Source: Paratrimastix pyriformis (lineage: Eukaryota; Preaxostyla; Paratrimastigidae). Taken from it: DNA of 64,000 nucleotides. Each line of letters opens with the position of its first letter. Within the stretch, counting starts at the first letter, position 1. The stretch is taken from the NCBI GenBank assembly GCA_027972325.1, contig JAPMOS010000035.1:153501-217500 (forward strand), read 5' to 3'. Position numbers and translations under genes: made by a program. Of the stretch, positions 33,001 through 45,400 are shown in pieces. The notes beneath the pieces were generated by a model that made no database searches, was not told where the DNA came from, and saw only the letters and a list, made by a program, of their open reading frames with translations.

Positions 33001-36000
33001 GATGATTCTGGTGGTGGTGGTGACTGGTGATCATGACGAGGGTGATTGGATTGGTGATGATGAAGGCTGGTGGTTGTGGTTCGTGTGTGGTGTGTGTGGG
33101 TGGGTGGGTGGGGGAGGGGGGGGGGGGGGGGGGGTGGACTACAGACCGGGTTCGTTCATATCGATCCAGATCCCGTCCCAGGGCGCCATCTCATACAGAC
33201 GCCGAAGCCATTTGCTGCACCATGCAGCCCAGCCCAGCCCAGCCCAGCCCAGCCCAGCCATCGCCGCCCAACATGAGGGGACAGGTCGCGCACTTCCTTC
33301 CCTGAGGGCCTATTCTAGCTTGCCACGGGCCCCAAGTCCGCTAAGCGGTGCGTCATTTTAAGAGACACCTTCCTCTCCGATTGATCAGTCCCTTTGCTGC
33401 ACACACACCCCCTCCGAACCCGGATTGCGATCAGGTCGGAAAACAGTGTGTCCAGAATCGAAAGGGTCATTGGGGGGGTGGATAGTTCTCTTTGCGTGGG
33501 TCGATCCGGTGGATAAGCAGGCTGAGGCTTTGGTAGCAAATGCACAGCATATGTCTCTCTGGTGGAGGAAGGGAATGGAGCAGGTCATATGGACGGGAGA
33601 ATGCGTCGGGGGGATATCACCCAATACAGGTGTATGCATCATCCATCATCTCCCCCTCGGCCTCCCGCCGGGGGTGAACACGAGAGGACTCACGGAAAAT
33701 TATGGGATGATTTATGGGTTCGTGGCATCGTGTGGGGACGGACCTCCAGTAGGTGTGCGTATCAGGGTTTGAGAAATCGGGGAAGGTGGTGTTGCCCGGC
33801 CAGACAACCTCCACCAGGGGCAACCCGGTGCTGTGATCTTGGATGAAGAGCCCCTTGGCCACACCCTCCACGAACGGCTCGTGGCCTGCCTCGGCCTGTG
33901 TGATAGAAATGTCATGTGTGTGTGTCATGTGTGTGCGTCAGGTGTGTACGCGTCAAGTGTGTATGTGTCAGGTGAGGTGTGTCAGGTGTCAGGTGTCAGT
34001 AGTGTCAGTAGCAGGAGTGTGTGTCATGTGTATGTCTGTGTGTCATGTCTGTGTGGGTGTCTGTGTCAGGTGCGTGATAAGAGAAAGAAAGTGTGTTCTG
34101 TGTGTCTGCGTCAGGTGTGGTGTGTCAGGTGGAAAGGAGCGAGTATGTCTGGCAAGTCTGTGTGGTGGCAAGTCTTCTTCAGGCGCATCAGAGCAGAGAG
34201 GAGAACGCTAAATCAGATTGAAGATGTAGGGCTGTGTGTGTGGGCAGTACGTGCATGTGTGTGTCAAACCTTGATGGCCGGGTCGACGATGGGCACCCAG
34301 CGTTGGCCGCGCCTGTGCAGCTCGGCCACAAAGGCCGCCACCTCGGCCTGGGGGTACCGAACGGGGTCGAAGGTGAAATCCCGATAGCCTGCCATGTAGT
34401 CGATGTCCGCCCTGTGGGTCGAGAGCAGACAGAAAGAGCAGAGAAGGTATTTTAAGTGATTTCTTTTCTCTCTTTGTTCCCCTTTTACTGGCCCTGGTGG
34501 CTCGGTTTTCCGGAATATGAGAGAGATTGGATGTGTCATGTTCGAGGGCCGTGCCTCACGTGGTACACAAGACACTTTTTTCCCACCAGACTGCCAGATG
34601 CAGATCCCACCATGCCCAACACAGACAGGCAGACCCCTCGAGGGGGACGAAAACCGACTGGCCTCATCTCCCCGGCGCCCCGGCGCACCACGCGGGCACC
34701 AAAACCACAGACCACTGCACTTCCAGGGGGATGTCGTTGGCCCGGTATGCCTCCACCACCGCCCGCGCTTGATCCAGCGTTTCGTATCCCCATTTGCACT
34801 GCTGCCAACTGCCATCACCCGCGACAGAGGCCAGGAAAAGGAGAGCGCCGGGGACGAGCGATAAAAAACGGGCATTTGCGACATCACCCGAGATCATCAT
34901 GCACGTCATTGGGTGGTGGCCTGCAGGTGGTGACTGGTGGGTGGATGGAACCTCGGGTCATATCCACGCGTACCCAAGGATACTCTCCCCCGCATGCAAA
35001 CCCGAGGACCCACATTGACCCGAGGTTCCATCCGCCCCGCATGCAGACCCGAGGGCCCACATGGGCATAAAGGCCGGCCGGCCCACGATCTGCGCGTGTT
35101 GTCGGATGACGTCATGGGGGGTCGGTCCCACGTACAAGTACAAATCCAGGATCCCACCTGTCAGGCGCCAGGTCATGGTGGCCGGGGTGTCGCTGTCTGC
35201 AGAACCCGGGGTTAGAACCACATCCTTTGGGCACAGATGTTCGTGAAGTGAGACTGGTCCCCTGGGGGGATGGCGACCACTGACCATGGCATTGGAGTTG
35301 AGCATGAAACCCCCATGGGACTTCCCATTTGGCTGGATATCCATCCAAACAGGATGGGCCCCGTAGAGCGGGGCATCTGCGATGGCGCCTCCATTGTCGC
35401 GCTGCGGAAAATATCGTGTCTCTGTGGCCCCCGGGTGAAACAGACCGTGAAGATGGTGTATGTTTTGTTCAGATTGGCTTTCAATGCGCCGGCACGCTCG
35501 CCCAGGCCATAGATAGCCGTGTCTCGAGACCCAAGTTGCGTGGCCCATTCAATGAACTGGTCCTCGAAACACAACCCCGGGAGTGACTGCCAGATGATCT
35601 CGTTTGGCATTCCGGGCCGAGCGAGGGTCAGCGTGAACGGCTCCTCAGTGTAGCTCAGCTCGTAAAATGGGCACGGGTTCAGAGGATCGCCAGCCGGCAT
35701 TGCGATATTCGGCACTTCGTACCGTTGCTGTGCTGGGTCGTCGATTCTGATATGAGGACCGGTCGGGAGACACTCCACCCGGAGACGCAGGGTGGTCATG
35801 TCGGGTGTTTGGTCGCTGTATGGTCCATGCGTACCGTTCATGAGTTCAAGGGTCCCCGACAGCGACCCGCTCCCTGTTCGTGATGCGCAGACATGAGCGA
35901 GGGATGATAGTGGTCGGGTCCAGACCGGCAATCGGATCCTTCAGCCGATACTGGGCTTGGGTCGGGAAACAGATCCCGACTGCGCACAAACCCAGGAGCC

Positions 36001-36019
36001 ACCACCCAAACCCTGTCAT
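28799..36019 (-). CDS. GH31 alpha-glucosidase, membrane-anchored, 19 exons
   Basis: Glycoside hydrolase family 31 enzyme of about 909 residues, releasing glucose from alpha-glucosides. Exons (5' to 3'): 35926-36019, 35446-35873, 35285-35401, 35049-35224, 34713-34808, 34270-34411, 33744-33895, 33147-33214, 32756-32922, 32190-32249, 31839-31890, 31649-31678, 31386-31466, 31217-31263, 30864-31003, 30275-30438, 29379-29736, 29137-29227, 28799-29065; all phases agree. ATG 36019 gives a signal peptide (MTGFGWWLLGLCAVGICF); an upstream ATG at 36091 is less likely. The catalytic nucleophile is in WIDMNEP (exon 8), the acid/base in WLGDN, split over exons 12/13. GADICGN and LYPFSRDH also match. The C-terminus has a transmembrane helix (about MIVISDAAVVVAGSAIWL) and a short basic tail, so it is probably type I, in lysosome or plasma membrane. 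A tRNA gene sits in intron 12. Confidence 0.93.
29838..30225. repeat. Intronic (GAT)n/(GCT)n array
   Basis: TGATGA and TGCTGA repeats fill the 538-base intron between GH31 exons 16 and 17; the purest (GAT)n part is 29935-29998. Confidence 0.93.
31501..31581 (-). tRNA. tRNA-Ser (anticodon AGA), inside a GH31 intron
   Basis: The reverse complement folds as a class II tRNA: acceptor stem GTCGCGA/TCGCGAC, D arm with A box TGGCCGAGTGG, anticodon loop CTAGAAA (anticodon AGA), long variable arm TGGGGCTTCCCC, and T arm with B box GGTTCAAATCC. A T-run just downstream on the minus strand (31491-31495) is a suitable Pol III terminator. There is no tRNA intron. It lies in the same orientation as its host gene, within the intron 31467-31648. 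Confidence 0.95.
32520..32755. repeat. Intronic 45-50 base minisatellite starting at a GH31 donor
   Basis: Four units carrying GATGTCCAGCGCC, TGAACGYGCACGCATTGC and CTTTCTTGAGAA words. The unit next to exon 9 includes the functional donor (GTCAGCC on the minus strand), and another unit repeats the same GGTCAGCCGGGCAATGC junction sequence at about 32678-32696. Confidence 0.85.
33896..34269. repeat. Intronic GTGTCAGGTGTG/TGTGTGTCATG repeats
   Basis: Degenerate TGTGT, GTCAGGTGT and GTCATGTGTGT words occupy most of GH31 intron 6. Confidence 0.85.
34455..34527 (+). repeat. Dispersed element R1, copy 2
   Basis: AAGTGATTTC...TTCCCCTTTTACTGGCCC-TGGTGGCTCGGTTTTC-CGGAATATGAGAGAGA in GH31 intron 5. 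Confidence 0.8.
34960..35070 (-). repeat. Duplicated exon end with donor in GH31 intron 4
   Basis: On the minus strand, ATGTGGGCCCTCGG then GTCTGCATGCGGGG (the true exon 4 end, about 35041-35062) is repeated as ATGTGGGTCCTCGG then GTTTGCATGCGGGG about 45 bases into the intron (about 34993-35015). CGAGGTTCCATCC words are also duplicated. Confidence 0.85.
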
Positions 36020-36468
36020 CACGAAATTGCGACTCTGCCGATGGGGACTTGAGATGGTCCGGAGAATGGGACGAGGGCAGGTCAGTCGCATGTTCGCGCA
36101 GGCTAGTGGGGCGAACTATAAATGAGAAAATCGGACGATGCCCCGTGCAGATGCCGTTGGTCCCGAAGAGGCGAGTGATGTTGGAAAAATCTCATCGGAT
36201 CAGGGCAAGTTCTTCAGAAAGAGAAAGAGTCGAACAACAAAAAAAAAGAACCAAAACAGAAGGAACACAGAAAATCAAGGGGCGATGGGAGAAAAGCACT
36301 CAGGTGGATCAGTTGGAAGGCGGGAACAGAAACAACAACGAAAACTGAACAAAATAACAAAAAGGGAAAAACAGCGCGCTGATATTCAAATGAAAGAAGA
36401 CAATGCGTGACAATGTGTGTGTGTGCGTGTGTGTGTGTGCGTGTGTGTGTGTGTGTGTGGGGGCCACC
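36020..36468. other. Intergenic region GSAP-like / GH31
   Basis: 449 bases between two minus-strand genes. A-rich (36180-36400), with a TG microsatellite at 36413-36460 immediately after the upstream gene's stop. It presumably contains the GH31 promoter. No gene seen. Confidence 0.5.
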
Positions 36469-39400
36469 TCACAGTGTCCAGGTCGCGGCATGTCCCCTTC
36501 CCGTGGTCGGCTCCTCCCTGGCCAGCGCCGCCCACCTGGAGTCCGTCTCCACCCGGGCCGCGCAGGCACTCCACCCGGCGCGCACCCCGAGCCCCGCCCG
36601 GGCAGTGCGTTCCTCCTGCGCCACGCCCCGGGCCTGGATGCGCCCCTGCTGGACAGCCCGCTCCAGATCAACAAGCAGACGGCCGTACTCCAGGACGACC
36701 TGGCGCGGGACCATGTCCTGGGTTGGAGCCACACGCGCCAGCTGCCCCATGTATAACCCCAGGGGGGCAAAGCCCCCGCCCTGGGGCCCGGTGGGATCCG
36801 CCCCGGGGGCAGTGGCTCCAACCAGGGGTAACATATGCACGAAGTGCTCGACCACGGCCCGGACGTAGCGTAGGCTGGCGGGGGAGGCCTGGAGCCGGAG
36901 GAGGCGATCGGGGTCGGCGGGTTGGCCCTGGGCGATGGCGTGCGAGCCAATGCAGAGGACGGTGGCCGAGGGGGATGGAGACTGGGTCGGGTCGGCCACT
37001 ACCCGGGTCGCCGGGTAGAACTCGAGGCACTTGAGACGCAGCGAACGGATGGGGTCCACGCGTTCGGCCTGGGGCAGCAGGATGGGCAGGGTGGCCGACT
37101 GGATGGCCAGGAGGCGCACATCACACAGGGCCCGGATTTGGAGGAGCTGGTCGAAGGGGTGGCTCTGGTGGTATAACCCGGGGAAGGGACGCATGGGGGC
37201 TGGAACCAGGGCACCCGAGTGGCGCGGCCGGGGGAGGCGGGGTGTCGAGGCCATGGCGGCAGTGGTGGAGGAGGATGATGATGAGGGTGGACCGACCCGG
37301 GGTGGGGCAGGCGAGAAGGAGAGGGGCGGGGGCATGAGCCGGCTGATCGGCGCTGGGGTCTTCTCGCCCGGGGGCCCCGTGGATCCCATGCGACTGTGGG
37401 TACCGGTCGGGTAAAAGGACAGCGGGATGATTGCGCTGGTGGGTGCGGGGGCGGGTGATTGCTGTGGTGGTGGCCGGGCGACCGGGGTGGACAGGGGGGT
37501 GGCTGGAGGGAGCTGGGCGCGGATCAGGGCGGGGGTCCGGGGGGAGGGCGGAGGGCGGCTGGCGGCGGGTGATGGACACGGGGCGGGGGAGGAGCCGCTG
37601 GCAGGGTCGCCTCCCCCCGGGTGTGGTGATGGTTGTGGCACCGCGCCGGTCCGGATCCCGACAGTCGCCATGTCCCGCTCGAGCCAGGCCGGAACCAGGG
37701 TGAACACGTTGCGCCGGGCGGCTTGGAGGAAGAGCCCCGGGCAGAACTGTGACCGGGCCAGGGGGAGCATGGTCTCCGCGAAGTGGACCGGGGCGGGCAG
37801 GGAGAGTGCCTCGAGGGCCCCCTGGTAGTGCTGCAGCAGCCCAAAGTAGATCCGGTCGATGGCCTTGCCCAAGTCCTGGTACAGCTGCTGCTGCTCGCTG
37901 TTGGTGCTGCCGCGCCATTGTCGGACCAGCTGGGCGGTGGATTCCTCCCCGGTGCTGCCGCCCTGCAGGCGTCCCCCCGTGGTGGCAGGTGCCGAGGGGG
38001 TGCGTGAGACGACGCCCCCGGTCAGGAACTGGGCAGGCAGGTGGTCGGAGGCATGTCGCGAGATGGCGGGCGAGGGCGACGGGTACGCGAAACTGGAGGC
38101 CGAGTGGGCCAGGGGCGTGCGCAGGGTGGAACTGAGCAGCCGGTGGGGCATGGGGGCTGTCGGCGGGGGGGTAGCCACCGTGTCCCGGGGTGACCGTGGC
38201 GGCGGGGATGACCGGGGTGGTGGTGGCGAGGCCGAGCGACGCGGGGTCCGGACGGGGGTGTCTTGTGACGGGGTCGGTGGGGCTGCCGCTGCTGCGCGCA
38301 GCTGGGTGGCCAGGGCCGAGCGGTAGGCCTCCAGAAGCCCACCAACGGTGGCGCTCAGGGTTGCGAACAGGTCGGCCACACAGCGTCGCTGCAGTTCGCC
38401 GTACTGGGCCAGGACGGCGTCGGGCAACCGGGGCAGAAAGAGCCTCACGTGGGCCAGCAGGGCGATCAGGAAGCGCTCCTGGGGCGGCCGGTCCGGCTGG
38501 GGCCCAAGGGGTACCTCCGACCGCCCCAGAAACTCGAGGAATTTGTGGAACCGCGGGCCGATGGTCCAGCTCTGGACGAAATCACCCGCGAAGCGGTGGG
38601 GCGGGTAGGACTGCACGCTGGGGCCGGCCAGGGAGGGCGAGGCGGGCGGAAATTGGGGGCTGTCTGGAGGTGACAGGGCGTCCGCCGAGGGCGGGACCGT
38701 GGCAATCAGGGGCAGCCCGGTGGTCACGGGCTGGAGCCGAGATGGATTGCCCCCGGGTACCAGCCCCGAGAGCGGCTCGGGCGTCCGCGGGGCGCCCTCG
38801 TCCGTGAACCCACGGAGCCCCCGGATAAACCGTCCATCATCGCCCGTTGTCCGAACGGGGGACATCTGGGTCATGGGCATCAAATAGAGCAGCTGCAGAT
38901 CCTCCGGCCCAGCGCACAGCCCAAATTTGACATCGGCATACGGCCGGGCCAGCATCAGCTCCCGAAAGGTGTCCGAATTCAGGGCGTCGGGGCAGTGGGA
39001 CGCACAGTACGAGCAGAACCGGGCGATTCCATCAGGTTCCCGGAAATGTGTCAGCAGCAGATGCACCAGCTGGCGGCGCACGCGAGCCATGGCGTAGGCG
39101 TCCAGCGGGGCTGAGGCGGCGGTGGTGGCGGCCTTGGCGGCGCTTGCGTACACGGACTCGGGTGAGGCCGGGGCGCTGCGGAGCGGACCCCCTAGGACCG
39201 GCGGCACCCGGGCCGGGAGCAGGGCTTCCGTCAACCGCTGCGAGTCCAGTCGGAAGTTGACCACACACTGGGCGTGCTGGTCGAGAAACAGCCGCGAGCA
39301 GGTGTCCGGCCGTCGGAGCTGCTCGTAATCGGGCAAGGGCTGGGGGCCGGGGGTCGCCCGGGCCCATTTGGGCAGCGTCGGGCCGGGCGAGACCAGTCCC

Positions 39401-42379
39401 CATTCGATGTCGTGCTCGTAGTACGGGGTCAGGAGTGGCACGCGCTGTTCGACCGACCAGGGCCCGGGACCGCCGCCACCACCACCGCCGGGGCCGCCGC
39501 CGCGCGCACCCGCAGTTTGGGGGGCATCGAACTGGGGCCCCCCGTGCAGCCGCAGTTCACGGTAGTATGTCAGCCCAGGAACGTGCTGGGATCCTTGCAG
39601 ATGGACGGAATCGAGTGGCTCATGCTCGGGGCCGCAGTCCACCAGGTGCAGGCACTGGGCGGGCAGGTAGATCAGCAGGCAGTCGGCGAAGAGCGCGAAG
39701 AGGACCCGGGGTGGGAGCGGCTCGGCCAGGTTGGCGAACAGGGCCGGGGCGTGGCGGCCGGAGGTCACAGCGGCGGCGGCGGCAGCGGTGGTGTTGACGG
39801 AACTGTGGGAGTGTGGCAGACTGTGCAGCGAAGTCGTCGAGGGGGTTTCGCTGAGCGTCTTGGGGTGGGCATGGGGATGGTGGTGATGGTGCCGATGGTG
39901 GCGGTGCGGCGTGCTGGGCGTGGCGAGCGTGAGGCTCTCCCCCGAGTCGGGCCGTGGCAAGGCGGGTGTCCCGTGGCGGTGCCGATGCCGGCTGGTGGCG
40001 GGACTGTCCGGGGGGTGGTGGGCGACGGGGTCGGGGGGGTTCTCCAGGGGCAGGGAGAGGTCGATCTTGCAGTGGTGGTGGATGACGAAGATCGAGAGGA
40101 GCAGCTTGTCCCAGACGGGGGCGCCGGAGTGGCGGGCCGCGGGGGCCACGAGGTGCTGCTGGCAGAGGCAGAGGCCGCCCTGAGAGACCCGAGTGAGGAA
40201 AGGGGAAGAGGTGAGCTTACCTGATGGTGTCATCCAGCCGAGGGTCTTGCCGGTGATGATGTGATGGCTGGGAGAGGCACGAAGGTGACGTCCACACGTT
40301 GAGGCGATGTCCACACCGGGGAAAAAGTGGAAAACGGAAGGTGACAGTGGAGCCAGCGCGATATGAGATCAGCAGTCATTTCCCATGCTTCGACCCTCCA
40401 GCATGGAGATCGGCTCGGTTACATCATGGGTGAGGGGACAATCCATCTGCAACAATGCATCTGTGCGAGGACACGCAGACACACCACGACAAAGTCCCGT
40501 CGCTCATGATCCCACGTCCCCAAGACGGACCGCTCGCATCCGGACAGGGGCCAGCACCAGGTAGGGATTGGTGGTCGCGCCCAGGGGGCACCATCCGCCC
40601 ATGGTGGAACACTCCCGGGTCCACCCGCCATGCATCATGCACCCCGGAACGCCACACCACCTGGCGGCGGGGTCCCCCGAGGCAGCAGGGTCATGGGGAC
40701 TCGGGGTTGGGATGGCCAGGTGGTCGACATGGCCCCGGTATGGCGGGGTGGCTGGTGCCGGGGATGGAGACCAGGACCCCGGGGGGGATAGCCCCCCGCT
40801 CGATGACCCCGAGGGGTCATGGGCCATGGGGTCATACCAGCCCGTGGGCGGCAAGGGGTCGGGCGGGGGCGCGGGGACATAGAGATGCGGCAGAACCACC
40901 TCGTGCACCCGCCGCATGCTGGCCGGCTGCTTGGCGACCCCGAATTGGACCACGTGCAGCGTGGGCGGGCCGAGCGGGGCCACCTTGGTCACCATCGGGA
41001 TGGGGAGGAGCACGGCCGGGGCAGGAGGGGCCAGGGGGGCGGGGGTGGCCGGGGTGGGCGGCAGGAGGAGGACTGGGGGTGGCGGCGGGGCGCCCGAGGG
41101 TGCCGGCGGGGTGGAGCTGAACGAGAGGCCCTCGGGAAAGGAGTCTTTGATGAACGGGACCCCGCTGCTGCTGCTGCCCACACTGACCGAGGAGCGGTCA
41201 TCGGGCGAGGCGGCCACCGAGCGGGCCGTTCGCTCGCCGCCTCCCACCACCACAAACTCATCGACAATCTCGGGCAGGGGCTGGGCCACGGGCCGCGGGG
41301 CGCTCACGGGGGCGGGGGCCGGGCGCAGTGGAACATGGGCGACGGCCTGGCGGCGGTCGAGCCAGTACAGGCGACCATCGTGGGCGTCGAACTGCATCCA
41401 GAAGCACCCCAGGTCCGCGGGGCCGGTCGTGAGGCTGTGCCAGGAGATGCTGGGCACGAAGACGCGCTGGCCGCGGGGGCCCTTCCAGTCCGGGGTGAGC
41501 TGCAAGGGTGGGGGAGGAGGGAGAGGCAACATGAGGGCGGGGATATGGGGGTGATGTCGACAACACCCAGGATGGTGCATGCTGACATCCTGATGGAGAG
41601 GATATCGCCCCGGTGCACCTTACACACACACAGACCTCGGCGTATTGGAGGGGGGCGTACTCCTCGAAGAGCAGGAACCAGGCATGTTTCTTGCGGGCCG
41701 AGCTGCTGGCCAGTTCAACCTCGTCCTGGGTCAGGGTCGGGTCGGCCAAGAAGTGTAGCTCCTGCAGGCGGGTGCCTCGGCGCAGGGAGTGCATCGAGAG
41801 GCCCAGCGGGGCTGGAGACGGGGGCGGAGCGGCCGGGCTGGCGAAGTTGGCATGAGCCAACTGGGCCAGGGTATCGGAGACATCCATATGGACAATGACG
41901 GTTTCGTAGACCAGCTCGAGTTTGGGCGTGCCCGCAGGGGGTGCCGTGGCCGGGCACCAGTGTGCGGTGGTGAAGGAAAGCAGGGTCCGGTGGGAGTTCA
42001 TCGATGCGGAGATGATGTTGAGCGGAATCTCGTCCATGTAGAGCAGCGATCGGGCAGTGGGAAAGTGCGCTTTGAGCTGCTTGGTGGTCGCAGTGTTCGC
42101 AGAAGAGGAGAGGGATTTGATGGGGTAGACGGCATCGATGAAGGTACAACGAGCGTGTGTGAAGTGGTCAGTTTCGACGCGGGCCTGGAGCACCAACCCG
42201 CCACGTTCACGTCCAACAACGCGCAGATAATCGGGAAACGTCGGCCGATCTTCATGGGAAAAGGGATACTCGGCTCCTAATCGCCGTATGAGATAGATCG
42301 TGGGGTTGGCCGAGTGGGAAAGGGGTCGATCGGCGGTTGGCAACCCTGCCCTAAGATCAAGTAAAGGGCGGAATTCCAA
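36469..42379 (-). CDS. Gamma-secretase-activating protein (GSAP/pigeon)-like protein
   Basis: Large protein of about 1800 residues from three phase-0 exons: 41636-42379, 40531-41499, 36469-40179. Features pointing to GSAP: an N-terminal beta-propeller-like region with SASMNSHRTLL, ELVYETVIVHM and CFWMQFDAHDGRLYWLDRRQA; then VVQFGVAKQP; APVWDKLLLSIFVIHHH; LFADCLLIYLPAQCLHLVDC; and a C-terminal helical part (RRQLVHLLLTHFRE, VQSWTIGPRFHKFLEFLG). Animal GSAP is about half this size; the excess is Pro/Gly/Ser-rich insertions. No in-frame ATG exists before the conserved N-terminus: 42379 is a TTG, and the nearest minus-strand ATG (42450) is out of frame. So the start is uncertain, either because of an indel or a missed tiny exon. 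A GTAAGC site near 40218 was not used because splicing it breaks the conserved frame. Confidence 0.6.
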
Positions 42380-42470
42380 GGTGGTTGTGGGGTGGGAAGG
42401 GGAGTGCTCTAATCGAGAGCTAGCAGATCTCTCCGCGGGAGTGATAGCATTTTCGCTTGTTCCCCTTCAA
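42380..42470. promoter_or_regulatory. Probable bidirectional promoter, GSAP-like / eIF3L
   Basis: Only about 91 bases separate the apparent coding starts of two divergent genes, so both must share this stretch (plus 5' coding sequence) for initiation. No TATA box or other named element is obvious. Inference from layout only. Confidence 0.35.
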
Positions 42471-45400
42471 ATGGACGCAAAGGAGGAGATTCTTGACGAT
42501 CCTCAGGATGACGTGGTTGACCCGAGCGAGTCTCAAAAGGTCGTTTCGGAGTTTATGGTCGCCCTGGCTCGGGCCATCCGCGATCAGGACATGACCACTC
42601 TCGATTCCCTCTACGAGGTGCGGTTTAACGCGATCACCGACCGTTACTTTAAGGCTCAAGTGTGGCCCGCGTTTGACTTTGTTGCTCCTCTCGTCTCCAA
42701 CGGTCTCTTTTCTTCCCCTATCTATCACCCCACTCACCACTGAACACGCCCATCCTTTTTTCCCCTGCGTCCTTGCAAAATCTTCACTGGATCTCCAAAG
42801 ATGATCTCCTCATGACCCTCTACCGTGAGCTCTACTACCGCCACATTTATGCGAAGCTCACTCCCACCATTCACGACCGTATTGCCAGCTGGGAGAACTA
42901 TCAGCATCTTTTCCAGGTTATCATTGGTCTGTTTTGGTTCGGTCGCCCCTCGCAGACTCATTCCCACCCTCCGACATGTCATTCCGCAGATACCCCTCTC
43001 CCTCTCGTCCTCCCCATCCACTGGCTCTGGGACATGATTGACGAGTTCATCTATCAATTCCAGACCTTCCACCAGTACCGCCCCAAGTTGAAGCAGCGCA
43101 CCGAGGAGGAGATCTGTCTCCTGAAGGCTCATCCCCAGGTCTCCTTTTAGGCCGCTCCTCGTCCCTTTCGGTGCTCATGCTCTTTTTTTTTTGTGCCTTT
43201 TTGTAGCTTTGGGATCTTCCCATTGTTTTGGACATTCTGCAGCGCCTGATGCAGCGGTCGAACATCGTTGTCATGCTGCGCGATCAGGGCGAGTCTGTGT
43301 TTTTCCATCATCCAAGTTCATCGATTTTATGATTTTGGTCTCTTTGCATTGGTAGGAAGTCACTCCTCCCCTCCCCCGGGAAGGTCGCCAACGCCGATCT
43401 CCTCCGGCGCCAGCTTGGTCTGCGGTGGTCGTTACCCCTGGGTTGTGTCCTCATTCTCTTCTCGCTGCCCCCTGCAGGCTACTTCGCCATTATCGAGCTT
43501 GTTCGGGTGCAGTGCCTGCTTGGCGATTACACCACCGCCCTCACGACCCTCTCCTCCATCAACATCCAGGCCAAGGTCGGTCGACATCCCCTCTCGGTAC
43601 TGTCCTCTCATCTTACATTTTTTCTTTTCTTTTTCTGGCGCAGGGTCTCTACCTCCGGGTTCCTGCCTGCCACAGCGCCGTCTGCTATTACATGGGCTTC
43701 TCCTTCATGATGCTGCGACGATACCTGGACGCCATCCGCACCTTCCAGGGCATCCTGGTCCGTGAAGCGGCGCCCCCCCCCCCCCTCCCCTCCCTCCTCT
43801 CTCCCAACTCCACTACAATCTGACAACTTCTCTCACGGTGGGGGTTCCATCCACCTCGCACCTCGTATAATCCCCCCCCCCCCCCAAAAAAAAATGCACA
43901 TCCCCCTGCCGAAATCTGATTCCCTTTCTCTCCCGGTGGGGTTCCGTCCACCTCGTATATCCCCCCTCCAGCGCACCCGTCTCTACCACACCCGGTCGTA
44001 CCAATACGACACCCTGGTCAAGAAGAACGAGCAGATGTATGCCCTGCTTGCCCTCTGCCTGGCCCTGTACCCCCAGCGCATCGACGAAAACCTGCAGGCC
44101 GTCCTCCGCGAGCGGCTTGCCGATAAGATCAGCCGCCTCCAGCGCGGGTCTGCATCACCCTGCCTGAACCCCCCCCCCCCCCCCCCTGTATCCCCTTCGC
44201 ATACATGTTCCCCTTTCCCTCCCCTCCACCCGCGCCCGGGGACACCGGTGGTGGCTGGTGGCTGGTGCTGGTGTGAGGTGGGGACAACGCTGAATGCTGC
44301 TGGTTTGGTGTGTGTCGGTTTTGACCCTGTTCGCATCTGCTCCTCTTGTCAATTGACCTCATCGCCAACCACTCACCGAACCACCCACCGAACCACCACC
44401 AACCGCCAACCGCCAACCACCACCAGTGACGAGAGCGCCTTCGAGGAGATGTTCGGCTTCGCCTGCCCCAAGTTCATCAACCCTGCCCAGCCGAACTACG
44501 ACGACCTGCAGGCCAACACGACCCTGGACGCCCACAAGCTGCAGGCCAAGAGCTTCATGAAGGAGATCAAGGAGCAGCTCCAGCTGGCCGCCGTGCGCAG
44601 CTACCTGAAGCTGTACACCTCGATCGCCGTGCCCAAGCTGGCCCGGTTCCTCGATGTTGATGAGCCCAAGTGCCGGTCCGTCTTGGGTAGGCATGCGCCG
44701 CCGTGTACCATCCACTTGGGTACCATCCACTTGGGTACCATCCACATGAGGGATCTGCCACATGGGGGGATCTGCCACATGGGGATCTGCCACATGGGGG
44801 ATTTGCCGCATGGGGGATCTGCCGCATGGGGGATCTGCCACAAGGGGATCTGCCAGCGGTCCTCGGTGATTCTGGCCCATCCACTCACCGTTGTTTAACC
44901 ATGTCTCTCCCCACCCCTCGCACCCACCCCAGGGAGATGCTGGCCATGCTGAAGGACAAGTCCAAGATGCTGGTCTACGACCCGGCCGTCCACAGCAGCA
45001 TCACCGAGGGCCACCCGGTCCTCCTGTGGGACATCGATTTCACCGTTGATGGGGTCTGCCATACCCCGCCTGCCATACCCCCTACCCCCCCCCCCCCCCA
45101 CCTGCTGCCATAATCCCCTCCGACCATATACCCCCACCCACACATGCGACACTTCCTTGACCTGCTCATTTCCGATATGACGCCCCCGTACAGGACACCG
45201 TCAAGGTGGAGCCTCCACGCGCCCCTCGCGGCCAGCACGAGTACTTCCTGCGCCAGGTGCGCAAGCTGCAGACCCTGCAGGCCAACGTCTCCCGGCTGGA
45301 TGTCCTGCCCCCGGCGGCTCCCGCCCCCCCCCCGTCCCAACCTCTTAAAGAGCCTCCCCATCGGATGCTTTTTTTTTTTTCACACCACGCGTGCGCACGC

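Noticed and set aside
35846-36091. Longer N-terminus for the GH31 enzyme from ATG 36091, and read-through into RSCLRITNRERV
   Set aside because: ATG 36019 gives a clean signal peptide, and a 52-base intron (35874-35925) joins AG to SGSLSGTLELMNG in the family's frame.
40180-40314. Coding extension of the GSAP-like third exon with a GTAAGC...CTCAG intron
   Set aside because: Splicing this 41-base stretch breaks the conserved frame; joining 40531 directly to 40179 keeps phase 0.
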